Shown piece after piece: positions 54,564 to 62,658 of a stretch of 64,000 nucleotides of DNA. Under the pieces are notes generated by a model. The model had not been told where the DNA came from. It searched no databases and worked only from the letters and a program-made list of their open reading frames with translations. The stretch is from Streptomyces sp. ISL-87. GTDB taxonomy: Bacteria > Actinomycetota > Actinomycetes > Streptomycetales > Streptomycetaceae. The position numbers were made by a program, and so were the translations under genes. Positions within the stretch are counted from its first letter, which is position 1; every line of letters begins with the position of its first letter. The stretch spans positions 62,001-126,000 of the forward strand of contig NZ_JAGGOY010000008.1 in NCBI RefSeq assembly GCF_018614095.1. The letters run 5' to 3'.

Positions 54564-56069
54564 TCAGTACGAGAAGGCCATCGGCCGGTCGGAGTGATTG
54601 TCGTCCCCGCCGATCTTGGTGGGCGGGTTGAGGTCGGCCTCGGTGAGCTCGGGCGGGCCGGCCTTGACGTACTTGGTCAGGAGCCTGACCTCGATCACGG
54701 CGAGCACGGCGTAGAGCGCGGTGAAGACGAGCATCGAGGTGAGCACCTCGCCCTGCGAGACACTCGGCGAGACCGCGTCCCGGGTTCGCAGGACTCCGTA
54801 GACGACCCACGGCTGGCGGCCCATCTCTGTGAAGATCCAGCCCCACGAGTTGGCGATCAGCGGGAAGCCGAGCGTCCAGATCGCGGTGAGCCAGTACAGG
54901 CGGGTCAGCCGGGGGCTCAGGGCCGACCGGAACAGGACCAGATGCGGCCGCTCGTCCTCACCGGTCCGCAGGGCCGGTGGCAGCAGGAACTTCCGCCGTG
55001 TCAGCCACAGCCCGATGGCTCCGATGGTGAAGGAGGCCATGCCGAAGCCGATCATCCAGCGGAAGCCCCAGTAGGAGACGGGGATCGCCGGCCGGTAGTC
55101 CCCGGGCCCGAACGTCTCCTGCTCGAACCTGTTGACGTCGTTGATGCCGGGGACGTAGGAGTCGAAGGTGTTGTCGGCCAGGAAGGACAGCAGGCCGGGC
55201 ACCTCTATGGCGACCTTGTTGTGGCCCTTGTCCACGTCGCCGTAGGCGAAGACCGAGAAGGGCGCGCCCTCCTCCCCGTCCCACAGCGCCTCGGCGGCGG
55301 CCATCTTCATCGGCTGCTGCTTGTACATGATCTTGGCGAGAGTGTCTCCGCTGATCGCGGTGAGCAGGCCGCCGATGACCACGGCGATCAGGCCCAGCCG
55401 CAGCGAGGTGCGCATCACCGGGATGTGGTTCTTGCGCAGCAGGTGGTAGGCGGCGATGCCGACCATGAACGCGCCACCGGTCAGCAGAGCCGCGGTCAGG
55501 GTGTGGAACACCTGGGCGAGGGCGGTGTTCTGGGTGAGCACGTGCCAGAAGTCGGTCAGCTCGGCGCGTCCCGTCTCCTTGTTGATGCGATACCCGACCG
55601 GGTGCTGCATCCAGGAGTTCGCCGCGAGGATGAAGTACGCGGAGAGGATGGTTCCGATCGAGACCATCCAGATGCAGGCCAGGTGGATCTTCTTCGGCAG
55701 CTTGTCCCAGCCGAAGATCCACAGCCCGATGAAGGTGGATTCGAAGAAGAAGGCGATGAGCGCCTCGAACGCGAGGGGCGCCCCGAAGATGTCACCGACG
55801 AATCGCGAGTAGTCGGACCAGTTCATGCCGAACTGGAACTCCTGGACGATGCCGGTGACGACACCCATCGCGATATTGATCAGGAAGAGCTTGCCCCAGA
55901 ACTTCGTGGCCTTGAGGTACTTCTCCTTCTCGGTCCTCACCCATGCGGTCTGCAAGATCGCAACGAGCGCGGCGAGCGAGATCGTCAGGGGGACGAAGAG
56001 GAAGTGATAGACGGTGGTAATACCGAACTGCCATCGCGCCAGAGTTTCTGGCGCCAGAGCTTGGTCCAC
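54564..56069 (-). CDS. cydA: Cytochrome bd oxidase subunit I
   Basis: The product has 501 residues from GTG 56069. It binds the three hemes: His in ARWQFGITTVYHFLFVPLTI (in part) and His/Met ligands around the fourth and fifth helices. The GRQPW motif (TEMGRQPWVVYG) is present and the Q-loop is of the short type. It oxidises menaquinol and reduces oxygen to water. It is the first gene of the operon and has the Rex operator upstream. Confidence 0.96.
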   Translation of the reverse strand: MDQALAPETLARWQFGITTVYHFLFVPLTISLAALVAILQTAWVRTEKEKYLKATKFWGKLFLINIAMGVVTGIVQEFQFGMNWSDYSRFVGDIFGAPLAFEALIAFFFESTFIGLWIFGWDKLPKKIHLACIWMVSIGTILSAYFILAANSWMQHPVGYRINKETGRAELTDFWHVLTQNTALAQVFHTLTAALLTGGAFMVGIAAYHLLRKNHIPVMRTSLRLGLIAVVIGGLLTAISGDTLAKIMYKQQPMKMAAAEALWDGEEGAPFSVFAYGDVDKGHNKVAIEVPGLLSFLADNTFDSYVPGINDVNRFEQETFGPGDYRPAIPVSYWGFRWMIGFGMASFTIGAIGLWLTRRKFLLPPALRTGEDERPHLVLFRSALSPRLTRLYWLTAIWTLGFPLIANSWGWIFTEMGRQPWVVYGVLRTRDAVSPSVSQGEVLTSMLVFTALYAVLAVIEVRLLTKYVKAGPPELTEADLNPPTKIGGDDNHSDRPMAFSY

Positions 56070-56153
56070 GTCGTCGTCTCCTTCGGGTCGCCGTGGTCAG
56101 AGCCGCAGTTTGCCTGTTTGCGTCCCACTCAATCCGGGACGAAACTGACACGC

Positions 56154-56172
56154 TTGTGAACGCGTTCACATT
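56154..56172. promoter_or_regulatory. Rex operator (ROP) upstream of cydA
   Basis: TTGTGAACGCGTTCACATT holds a perfect 16-base palindrome (56155-56170) and matches the S. coelicolor Rex consensus TTGTGAA-N4-TTCACAA at all but one position. A further TTCACAA half-site follows at 56171-56177. Rex represses cydABCD when NAD+ is high and releases at high NADH, that is at low oxygen; cyd is its classical target in Streptomyces. Confidence 0.93.
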
Positions 56173-56234
56173 CACAAGCATTATGGCGCACGGCTGTTTG
56201 GATCTTTTGGGCGGGGGTCCCCCTAGCCAACTTC

Positions 56235-56251
56235 TTCAACAGATTGTTGAA
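56235..56251. promoter_or_regulatory. Inverted repeat at the start of the cyclophilin-like gene
   Basis: TTCAACA-GAT-TGTTGAA is a perfect 7+7 inverted repeat ending on the A of ATG 56251. Its position suggests an operator for a dimeric repressor. It matches no site I know for certain. Confidence 0.5.
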
Positions 56252-56259
56252 TGCGGCTC

Positions 56260-56628
56260 ATGCAGATTCGAATCTCCTGGCCCGCCGGCCAGCTCACCGC
56301 AACCCTCGACGAGACACCGACCAGTAAGGCCCTGGCCGACGCCCTCCCCATCTCCGCCTCGGCGAACACCTGGGGCGAGGAGGTCTACTTCGACACCGGC
56401 CTCTCCGTGGCGCTGGAGCACGACGCCCGGCAGGTCGTCGAACCGGGCACGGTCGCGTTCTGGACCGAGGGCGACTCGCTCGCGCTCCCCTACGGCCCGA
56501 CGCCCATCTCGCGCGAAGGCGAGAGCCGCCTGGCGAGCCCGTGCAACGTGCTCGGCTCGTTCGACGGCGACCCCCGCCTCCTGTCCACCCTCCGCGACGG
56601 CGATCCCGTCCGCGTGGAACTGGTGTAA
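56260..56628 (+). CDS. Cyclophilin-like fold protein
   Basis: The product has 122 residues from ATG 56260 (MQIRISW); ATG 56251 adds three. Neither has a ribosome site, so it may be leaderless or weakly translated. The sequence SANTWGEEVYFDTG and GTVAFWTEGDSLALPYGPTP fits the small bacterial cyclophilin-like family (PF04126). These have the fold but not the prolyl isomerase active site; function is unknown. It is transcribed away from cydA. Confidence 0.75.
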   Translation: MQIRISWPAGQLTATLDETPTSKALADALPISASANTWGEEVYFDTGLSVALEHDARQVVEPGTVAFWTEGDSLALPYGPTPISREGESRLASPCNVLGSFDGDPRLLSTLRDGDPVRVELV

Positions 56629-56631
56629 CCG

Positions 56632-56673
56632 CTACTCCTTGAACAGGAGCTCCTTGAACTAGAGCTCCTTGAA
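56632..56673. repeat. Threefold 15-bp repeat over the hisC stop codon
   Basis: Read on the minus strand, the units TTCAAGGAGCTCTAG, TTCAAGGAGCTCCTG and TTCAAGGAGTAG follow one another. The first encodes the last residues FKEL plus stop; the next two repeat the same codons in frame beyond the stop. Confidence 0.9.
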
Positions 56674-57741
56674 GAAGGCCTCCGCCGTGTGCAGGAAGAG
56701 GTCGTTCGCCTCGGTCTCACCGATCGTGACCCGCAGGCCCTCGCCCGCGAAGGGCCGGACCACCACACCGGCCTTCTCGCAGGCCGCCGCGAACTCGGCG
56801 GTCCGCTCCCCCAGCCGCATCCAGACGAAGTTCGCCTGCGTCTCCGGGACCACCGTCCAGCCCTGGGCGAGGAGCGTCGCGTGAACCCGGGCGCGCTCGC
56901 ACACCAGCGAGCCGACGCGGCCCATCAGCTCGTCCTCGGCACGCAGCGAGGCGACCGCCGCGTCCTGCGCCAGCTGGCTGACTCCGAAGGGCACCGCCGT
57001 CTTGCGCAGCGCCGCGGCCACCGGCTCGTGCGCCACCGCGAAGCCGACCCGCAGGCCGGCCAGCCCGTACGCCTTGGAGAAGGTGCGCAGCACGCAGACG
57101 TTCGGGCGGTTGCGGTAGAGCTCGATGCCGTCCGGCACATCAGTGTCGCGGACGAACTCGCGGTAGGCCTCGTCCAGCACCACCAGGACGTCCGACGGCA
57201 CCCGGTCCAGGAACCGCTCCAGCTCGGCGCGGCGCACCGCGGTGCCAGTGGGGTTGTTGGGGTTGCAGACGAAGATCAGCCGGGTCCGCTCGGTGATCGC
57301 GGCGGCCATCGCGTCCAGATCGTGCACATCCCCGTCGGTCAGCGGGACCTGCACCGACGTCGCACCCGAGATCTGCGTGATGATCGGGTAAGCCTCAAAA
57401 GACCGCCAGGCGTAGATGACCTCGTCGCCCGGACCGGCCGTCGACTGGATCAGCGACTGGGCCACACCCACCGAGCCGGTGCCGGTGGCAATGTGCTCGA
57501 CCGGCACCCCGAACCGCTCGGCGAGCTCGTTCACCAGGCCGGTGCAGGCCATGTCGGGGTAGCGGTTGAAGCGGCCCGCCGCCGCGATCGCCGTCTCCAG
57601 CACCCCCGCCAGCGGCGGGTAGGGGTTCTCATTCGAGGACAACTTGAAGGCCAGGGCCCCGCCCGCAGCCGCGGGCTTGCCCGGCTTGTAGGTGGGGATG
57701 CCGTCCAGCTCGGCGCGCAGCTTCGGGCTCTTCTCGCTCAC
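56659..57741 (-). CDS. hisC: Histidinol-phosphate/aromatic aminotransferase
   Basis: The product has 360 residues, a class II-type PLP aminotransferase. The PLP lysine is K223 ([13 protein letters not shown]). Also visible are NENPYPP (36-43), CNPNNPTGT (159-167) and the distal RVTIGE region for phosphate binding. A second hisC lies in the his operon of Streptomyces, so this copy may serve phenylalanine synthesis; pheA in this window supplies phenylpyruvate, but that is inference. Confidence 0.9.
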   Translation of the reverse strand: MSEKSPKLRAELDGIPTYKPGKPAAAGGALAFKLSSNENPYPPLAGVLETAIAAAGRFNRYPDMACTGLVNELAERFGVPVEHIATGTGSVGVAQSLIQSTAGPGDEVIYAWRSFEAYPIITQISGATSVQVPLTDGDVHDLDAMAAAITERTRLIFVCNPNNPTGTAVRRAELERFLDRVPSDVLVVLDEAYREFVRDTDVPDGIELYRNRPNVCVLRTFSKAYGLAGLRVGFAVAHEPVAAALRKTAVPFGVSQLAQDAAVASLRAEDELMGRVGSLVCERARVHATLLAQGWTVVPETQANFVWMRLGERTAEFAAACEKAGVVVRPFAGEGLRVTIGETEANDLFLHTAEAFFKEL

Positions 57742-58103
57742 CGCAGGTCCTCCTCGACCGTCCCGTCCGACGTCGCCGTCGACTCAATACTGCTCACCTT
57801 ATGAGGATTCCGCCGTTCCGAGAATGGAGGGCGCCAGGAATGCGGGGGAGCGCACGCATATATGCGCGCGCCGGTGGCCCGCGCCGTGGCGCGCATCCCT
57901 CGTGCAGGTGAGTTGAGAACGACCGCCGAACACCTCGTTTTGGCATGCCCGGACCCGCCGACAAGCGCCCCGATCACCCTGGGGTTCAAATGCCCTTTGT
58001 TTCCAAGGTCATTGGGGGTGGCGAACCATGCAGAATCGTGCCTGTCAACGCCTGCATATGCATCCGGACCACCCACCCCCCCGAGCCCTACTATCGGCTC
58101 GCC
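57742..58103. other. 362-base divergent region between hisC and the LacI regulator
   Basis: It carries both promoters. A near-palindrome of alternating purine-pyrimidine (GCGCACGCATATATGCGCGC, 57849-57868) and the palindrome TGCATATGCA (58051-58060) are present and could be LacI-family operators. No gene is supported here. Confidence 0.5.
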
Positions 58104-59219
58104 ATGACAGCAGCAGGGAAGCATCAGGTGAGCCGGACCGAGACCACCCGGCGTGCCGCCGGCCGACAGGGCAGGGCAGGCATCAGGGACGTGGCCGCCG
58201 CAGCGGGCGTCTCGATCACAACCGTCTCCGACGCGCTCAATGGCAAGGGGCGACTGCCGGACGCCACCCGCCGCCACGTTCGCGAGGTCGCCGACAGACT
58301 GGGCTACCGCCCGTCCGCAGCGGCCCGCACCCTCCGTACCGGCAAGTCGGGCCTCATCGGCCTGACCGTGACCACGTACGGGGATGAACCTTTCACCTTC
58401 ACCGAATTCGCGTACTTCGCCGAGATGGCCAGGGCTGCCACCTCCGCGGCACTCGCCCGCGGCTACGCCCTCGTCATCCTCCCCGCCACCTCCCGACACG
58501 ACGTCTGGTCCAACGTGGCCCTGGACGGCACCGTCGTCATCGATCCCTCCGACCACGATCCCGTCGTCACCGAACTGGTCCGCCAAGGCCTGCCCGTGGT
58601 CTCCGACGGCCGCCCGGCCGGATCCCTCCCCGTCACCGCCTGGGTCGACAACGACCACGAGGCCGCCGTACTCAACCTGCTCGACCACCTCGCCGCCGCC
58701 GGGGCCCGCCGTATCGGGCTGCTGACCGGCACCACGACCGACACCTACACCCGGCTCTCCACCACCGCCTACCTCAACTGGTGCGAGCGCGTCGGCCAGG
58801 ACCCCGTCTACGAGTCCTACCCCGCCCACGATCCCTGCGCGGGCGCCGTCGCGGCCGACCGGCTGCTCGCCCGCCCCGACCGGCCCGATGCCGTCTACGG
58901 GCTCTTCGACCCCAACGGCACCGACCTGCTCGCCGCGGCGCGCCGCTACGGCCTGCGCGTTCCCGAAGACCTGCTGCTGGTGTGCTGCAGCGAGTCCACT
59001 GTGTACGCCAACACCGAACCGCCCATCACCACCCTCTCCCTCAAACCGCGCCGCATCGGCACCGCCGTGGTGCAGCTGCTGATCGACGCCATCGAGGGAG
59101 TCGACACCGGACGCCCCGTCGAACAGGTCGTCCCGACCGAGTTGATCATCCGTACCTCCTCCCAGCGCAGGCAGCCCCGTACCACCGTCAGCCCGCCCCG
59201 TTCCCCGGCACAGGACTGA
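58104..59219 (+). CDS. LacI family transcriptional regulator
   Basis: ATG 58104 gives 371 residues. The helix-turn-helix is IRDVAAAAGVSITTVSDALN and the hinge is YRPSAAARTLRTGKSGLIG. The effector domain is the periplasmic-binding type, but the usual sugar residues are not clear. A C-terminal tail of about 25 Pro/Ser/Arg-rich residues is extra. It may control its own gene and the divergent hisC through the palindromes between them. Confidence 0.87.
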   Translation: MTAAGKHQVSRTETTRRAAGRQGRAGIRDVAAAAGVSITTVSDALNGKGRLPDATRRHVREVADRLGYRPSAAARTLRTGKSGLIGLTVTTYGDEPFTFTEFAYFAEMARAATSAALARGYALVILPATSRHDVWSNVALDGTVVIDPSDHDPVVTELVRQGLPVVSDGRPAGSLPVTAWVDNDHEAAVLNLLDHLAAAGARRIGLLTGTTTDTYTRLSTTAYLNWCERVGQDPVYESYPAHDPCAGAVAADRLLARPDRPDAVYGLFDPNGTDLLAAARRYGLRVPEDLLLVCCSESTVYANTEPPITTLSLKPRRIGTAVVQLLIDAIEGVDTGRPVEQVVPTELIIRTSSQRRQPRTTVSPPRSPAQD

Positions 59220-59237
59220 CCGCCGCAAACGGCACAC

Positions 59238-59260
59238 CGGCGGGGCCGAAAGCCCCGCCG
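59238..59260 (+). terminator. Hairpin after the LacI gene
   Basis: Nine-base arms (59238-59246 and 59252-59260) enclose a CGAAA loop, 18 bases past the stop. Confidence 0.72.
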
Positions 59261-59418
59261 AGGATTTCCGCAACACCGATATCGGGAGAAAACGGCAGGA
59301 AGGAAAGGCTCCGGAAAGGATTCACCACCCCTGGTGCGTCACAGAGCGCGAGCCGCATTCCTATGATGGGCGCACGACATCACGGACCCTCCGCCCCGGA
59401 GGTCAGGAGGGTCCGCAG

Positions 59419-60741
59419 GTGTACGGCAGCGCGACGGTGGTGGAGGGGTCGATGACTCAGGGGGCCGGTCAGGGACCCGCGATGCGGACGGACACGCTGC
59501 GGGACTTCCGGGTTCCGGTCACCGAACCCGCCCTGTACACCGTGTCCGCCGGCCTGGACGGCGAGGCGCCCGTGTACGGCGAGTACCCGGCGTACTACGA
59601 CGAGGGCGGCGCCTCGGTGCCCCCGCGGCCCGCCTACGCGCCGGAGTCCGGCGTACACGCCGTGCAGCCCGTCGTATACGCCGCGGAGCAGCCCGTCATG
59701 AACGCCGTGGACGCCACCACAGGTGCCACAGGTGCCACAGGTGCCACAGGTGCCGCCGACGGCGCCGAGGCCACAGGCGCCTCGGACCCGGAGGACGACC
59801 TCGACGAGGGCTACACCCCCACGCAACGCGACCTGCCCGTCATCGGGCGTGGCGCACTGGGCGGACCGGGTGACACCGTCCAGGTCCAGTACGTGCCGCA
59901 GGAGACCGCGGCCGCGGGCCCGGGGCCGCTCTACGTCGTCGGAGACGTACACGGATACCTGGACGAGCTCGTCGCCGAACTCCACGCCCAGAACCTGATC
60001 GACGCCGACCGCCGCTGGTCGGCCGGCAACGCCCGGCTCTGGTTCCTCGGCGACTTCACCGACCGCGGCCCCGACGGCATCGGCGTCATCGACCTCGTCA
60101 TGCGGCTGTCCGCCGAGGCCGCCGCCGCCGGCGGCTACTGCAAGGCCCTCATGGGCAACCACGAGCTGCTCCTGATCGGCGCCAAGCGCTTCGGCGACAC
60201 CCCCGTGAACTCCGGCGCCGGCACCGCCACCTTCCAAGCCGCCTGGCTCCTCAACGGCGGCCAGCGCACCGACATGGAGCGCCTGGAGGACGTACACCTG
60301 CAGTGGATGTCGCGGCTCGACGCGGCCGTGCTGGAGGACGGGCACCTGCTGCTGCACTCCGACACCACGGCCTACCTCGACTACGGCGACTCCGTCGAGG
60401 ACGTCAACGACACCATCCACGAGCTGCTCAACCGCAACGACGCCGACATCACCTGGGACCTGTTCCGCAAGTTCACCAAGCGGTTCGCCTTCCGCGACGA
60501 GGAGACCGGCCCGCAGGCCGTCAGGGAACTCCTCGACACCTACGGCGGCAGCCGCGTCGTGCACGGGCACAGCCCCATCCCGTACCTGCTGGGCGAGGTG
60601 GGCGAGGACGGCGAGGAGCCCCGCGGCCCGGAGGCGGTGGATGGCCCCCACGTGTACGCGCAGGGGCTGGCCATCGCCATGGACGGCGGCGTGACCATGG
60701 CGGGCAAGCTGCTCGTCGTGCAACTCCCCTTGAACGACTGA
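59419..60741 (+). CDS. Calcineurin-like metallophosphoesterase (Ser/Thr phosphatase type)
   Basis: GTG 59419 is chosen because AGGAGG lies at 59404-59409; ATG 59452 is an alternative. The product has 440 residues. The first 150 are a disordered Ala/Pro/Tyr-rich region with a TGATGATGA repeat from four copies of a 9-base unit (59719-59754). The catalytic domain has GDVHGY, GDFTDRG, GNHE, LLHSD and the late HGHS motif, the full two-metal set of PPP-type enzymes. It resembles ApaH/PrpA-like phosphatases; the substrate is unknown. Confidence 0.88.
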   Translation: MYGSATVVEGSMTQGAGQGPAMRTDTLRDFRVPVTEPALYTVSAGLDGEAPVYGEYPAYYDEGGASVPPRPAYAPESGVHAVQPVVYAAEQPVMNAVDATTGATGATGATGAADGAEATGASDPEDDLDEGYTPTQRDLPVIGRGALGGPGDTVQVQYVPQETAAAGPGPLYVVGDVHGYLDELVAELHAQNLIDADRRWSAGNARLWFLGDFTDRGPDGIGVIDLVMRLSAEAAAAGGYCKALMGNHELLLIGAKRFGDTPVNSGAGTATFQAAWLLNGGQRTDMERLEDVHLQWMSRLDAAVLEDGHLLLHSDTTAYLDYGDSVEDVNDTIHELLNRNDADITWDLFRKFTKRFAFRDEETGPQAVRELLDTYGGSRVVHGHSPIPYLLGEVGEDGEEPRGPEAVDGPHVYAQGLAIAMDGGVTMAGKLLVVQLPLND

Positions 60742-60751
60742 GAGTCACCGG

Positions 60752-60776
60752 CAGGGGTATTTCCAGAAAGCCCCTG
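60752..60776 (+). terminator. Hairpin after the metallophosphoesterase gene
   Basis: CAGGGG and CCCCTG enclose TTTC-CA-GAAA, giving a ten-pair stem with a small internal loop, ten bases past the stop. Confidence 0.55.
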
Positions 60777-60894
60777 TCACCTCAGGGCATGGTCGCTCTA
60801 CCATCGCTCTATCCGTAGCAGGCTCTCCTCCGTTTGTGCCGGCGACCCGTTCTACGCGGGCATACCGGCTTCTACGGAGCATCGGGGGATGCAC

Positions 60895-61704
60895 ATGACC
60901 AGCGCTCCGCACCTGCTGTCCGAAGACCGACCGGAGTTTGATCGGCTCCTCGACGAGGCGCTGCGCACCGCGCACGAACGGCCCGAGCTCGCCACCCTCG
61001 GCGAACGCCTGAACGCCGAACAGCTGCGCACCATGGCCATGGGGGCCCGTGCGCTGCTGACCGCCGCGGCCGCGGCCGAGTACGACCACTACGTGAAGGT
61101 CCGCGAGGACCTGCGCGACGAGGCCCTGTCGAGCCCCCGGACGACGGGGGAGGAGGACGCCGGACAAGGCGTCGGCGGAGGTGCGGGCGTCAGCGCCGTG
61201 GTCGCCGTCCTCGCACCGGTCCTGGCGGGCACCGCCATGCTGATCTTCCTGCTGGTGGGCTACAGCCTGAAGATGGTCGAACCCGAACCCGCCTTCGCCG
61301 GCACGATGCTGACGGCGGGTTGGCTCTTCGGCGCGCTCACCGTGGCGGCGCTGCTCTTCGCGGTGATCGGGCTGCTGGTCACGGCCGTCCGCAACAGCGC
61401 GACCGAGGTGGGCGCGGAGGAGACGGTGTCGATACCCGACGAGCTCTCGCGCGCCAGGGAGGCCTGGCGCAACGCCCTGCTGGAGCGCGGGATCATGCCG
61501 TTCCTGCGGGACGCGCTGGCCGATCCGAGCGCGGGCCCGGGTTACCCGGTCCCCCGCCACCCGGGCGGCCGGATCCCGGACCTGGGTTACACCGCACCGG
61601 ACTTCACCAGTCCGGGGTCCCCGTCACAGGGACCCCGGCCCGGCTACTCATCCCCGGACTTCACCAGCCCGGACTTCGGCGGCCCGGAGCACGGACCGCA
61701 GTAG
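60895..61704 (+). CDS. Transmembrane protein with repeated C-terminal tail
   Basis: ATG 60895 has GGGGG at a suitable distance; ATG 60889 is two codons earlier. The product has 269 residues: a helical acidic N-terminal domain (about 1-75), two membrane helices (about 100-125 and 138-162), an intracellular helical part and a tail with repeated PDFTSP units. It looks like a conserved Streptomyces membrane protein. I cannot assign a function. Confidence 0.75.
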   Translation: MTSAPHLLSEDRPEFDRLLDEALRTAHERPELATLGERLNAEQLRTMAMGARALLTAAAAAEYDHYVKVREDLRDEALSSPRTTGEEDAGQGVGGGAGVSAVVAVLAPVLAGTAMLIFLLVGYSLKMVEPEPAFAGTMLTAGWLFGALTVAALLFAVIGLLVTAVRNSATEVGAEETVSIPDELSRAREAWRNALLERGIMPFLRDALADPSAGPGYPVPRHPGGRIPDLGYTAPDFTSPGSPSQGPRPGYSSPDFTSPDFGGPEHGPQ

Positions 61705-61711
61705 GGGGCGC

Positions 61712-61734
61712 CGCAGGGGGCGAGGCCCCCTGCG
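61712..61734. terminator. Bidirectional hairpin between convergent genes
   Basis: Ten perfect pairs (61712-61721 with 61725-61734) around a GAG loop separate the membrane protein gene and the collagen-like gene. Confidence 0.8.
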
Positions 61735-61745
61735 AGGGAGATGCC

Positions 61746-62426
61746 CTAGTGACGCATGCCGACCGCGGGGTTGGGGCTAGGCAGGAGCTGGACCCAGGCC
61801 TCGTCCCAGACGAAGGTCTGACCGGCGATGTCACCGTGGGTCTGGAAGACCTGGCCGTCGGTGGTCAGCACCTTGATGTACGCGTCGTTACCCTGCGCCT
61901 CGATGGAGATGCCGCAGGCACGGCCGACCGGGAAGTTCGGGTTGTCGTCCGGGTCGCTGATGTTCTGCCAGACCGGCACGCCGCCGAGGGCGGCGGCCCG
62001 CCCCGCGTAGGCGACCCCGCCCGTGAGCGCGGCGTGGAAGTCCTCGCTCGCCGAGGGCGCGTAGCTGTCGATGTCGTTGCACGGACCGGCGGGTCCGGGC
62101 GGTCCGGGCCGGCCCGGCTCACCCGGGTCACCCTTCGGCCCGCGCGGGCCCACCAGGCAGTCGTGCCCGCCCGCCGGCGCCGCGGCACCCGCCGTCCGGC
62201 CCTCCTCCTCCTCCTCATCCTTGTCGGGCCTGTTGTGCGACGGCTTGCAGTGGTCCCCGCCGCCCGACACCTTCGCCGTCCCCCCGGCAGGGCCGGTGGC
62301 GGCGGCGGCCGGAACCACCATGGCCGCCAGCACCATCGCGGCGGAGGCGAGGGCGCCTCCGGCCAGCCGGCCTGCTCGTCGTGGGACCGGCCCCAGGATT
62401 GATCGGGCTCTAGCCTCAGCACTCAT
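61746..62426 (-). CDS. Secreted collagen-like protein
   Basis: The product has 226 residues. A signal peptide (to about 43) precedes a low-complexity acidic linker (DKDEEEEEG). Then come eight Gly-X-Y triplets (GPRGPKGDPGEPGRPGPPGP and on, about 93-116) able to form a short collagen-like triple helix. A C-terminal globular domain of about 105 residues could be the trimerising head. Similar short collagen-like proteins are found on actinomycete surfaces. The role is unknown. Confidence 0.82.
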   Translation of the reverse strand: MSAEARARSILGPVPRRAGRLAGGALASAAMVLAAMVVPAAAATGPAGGTAKVSGGGDHCKPSHNRPDKDEEEEEGRTAGAAAPAGGHDCLVGPRGPKGDPGEPGRPGPPGPAGPCNDIDSYAPSASEDFHAALTGGVAYAGRAAALGGVPVWQNISDPDDNPNFPVGRACGISIEAQGNDAYIKVLTTDGQVFQTHGDIAGQTFVWDEAWVQLLPSPNPAVGMRH

Positions 62427-62597
62427 CTACCGCTCCTTGCGAACACGGGATCGAATGACTTTGCGGAATCCGGACAAAAGCCCGAAGCCCGCCCACCATC
62501 CTGTAGACCCCGCGCCACCGCGCCGGTGCGGCGCGCCCGGGCTGTCAGCGGAACGGCCCATCACGGACGGCCAGATGGCCGTGTCCACTACGCCACT

Positions 62598-62651
62598 GAG
62601 GGCGGTGGGGCCTCGATGTTTCACGTGAAACATCGAGGCCCCACCGCCCTC
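62598..62651. other. parS: 54-bp perfect palindrome with a parS site at its centre
   Basis: Arms 62598-62624 and 62625-62651 are exactly complementary without a loop. The centre is GTTTCACGTGAAAC (62618-62631). The palindrome lies eight bases past the aldo/keto reductase stop on the minus strand, so in RNA it would form a 27-pair hairpin, probably that gene's terminator. The same DNA should also bind ParB. Confidence 0.93.
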
Positions 62652-62658
62652 CTACGGT

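Noticed and set aside
57849-57868. Alternating purine-pyrimidine palindrome as a Z-DNA element
   Set aside because: It is short and in a divergent promoter next to a LacI gene, so an operator is the simpler reading; neither can be shown from the sequence.
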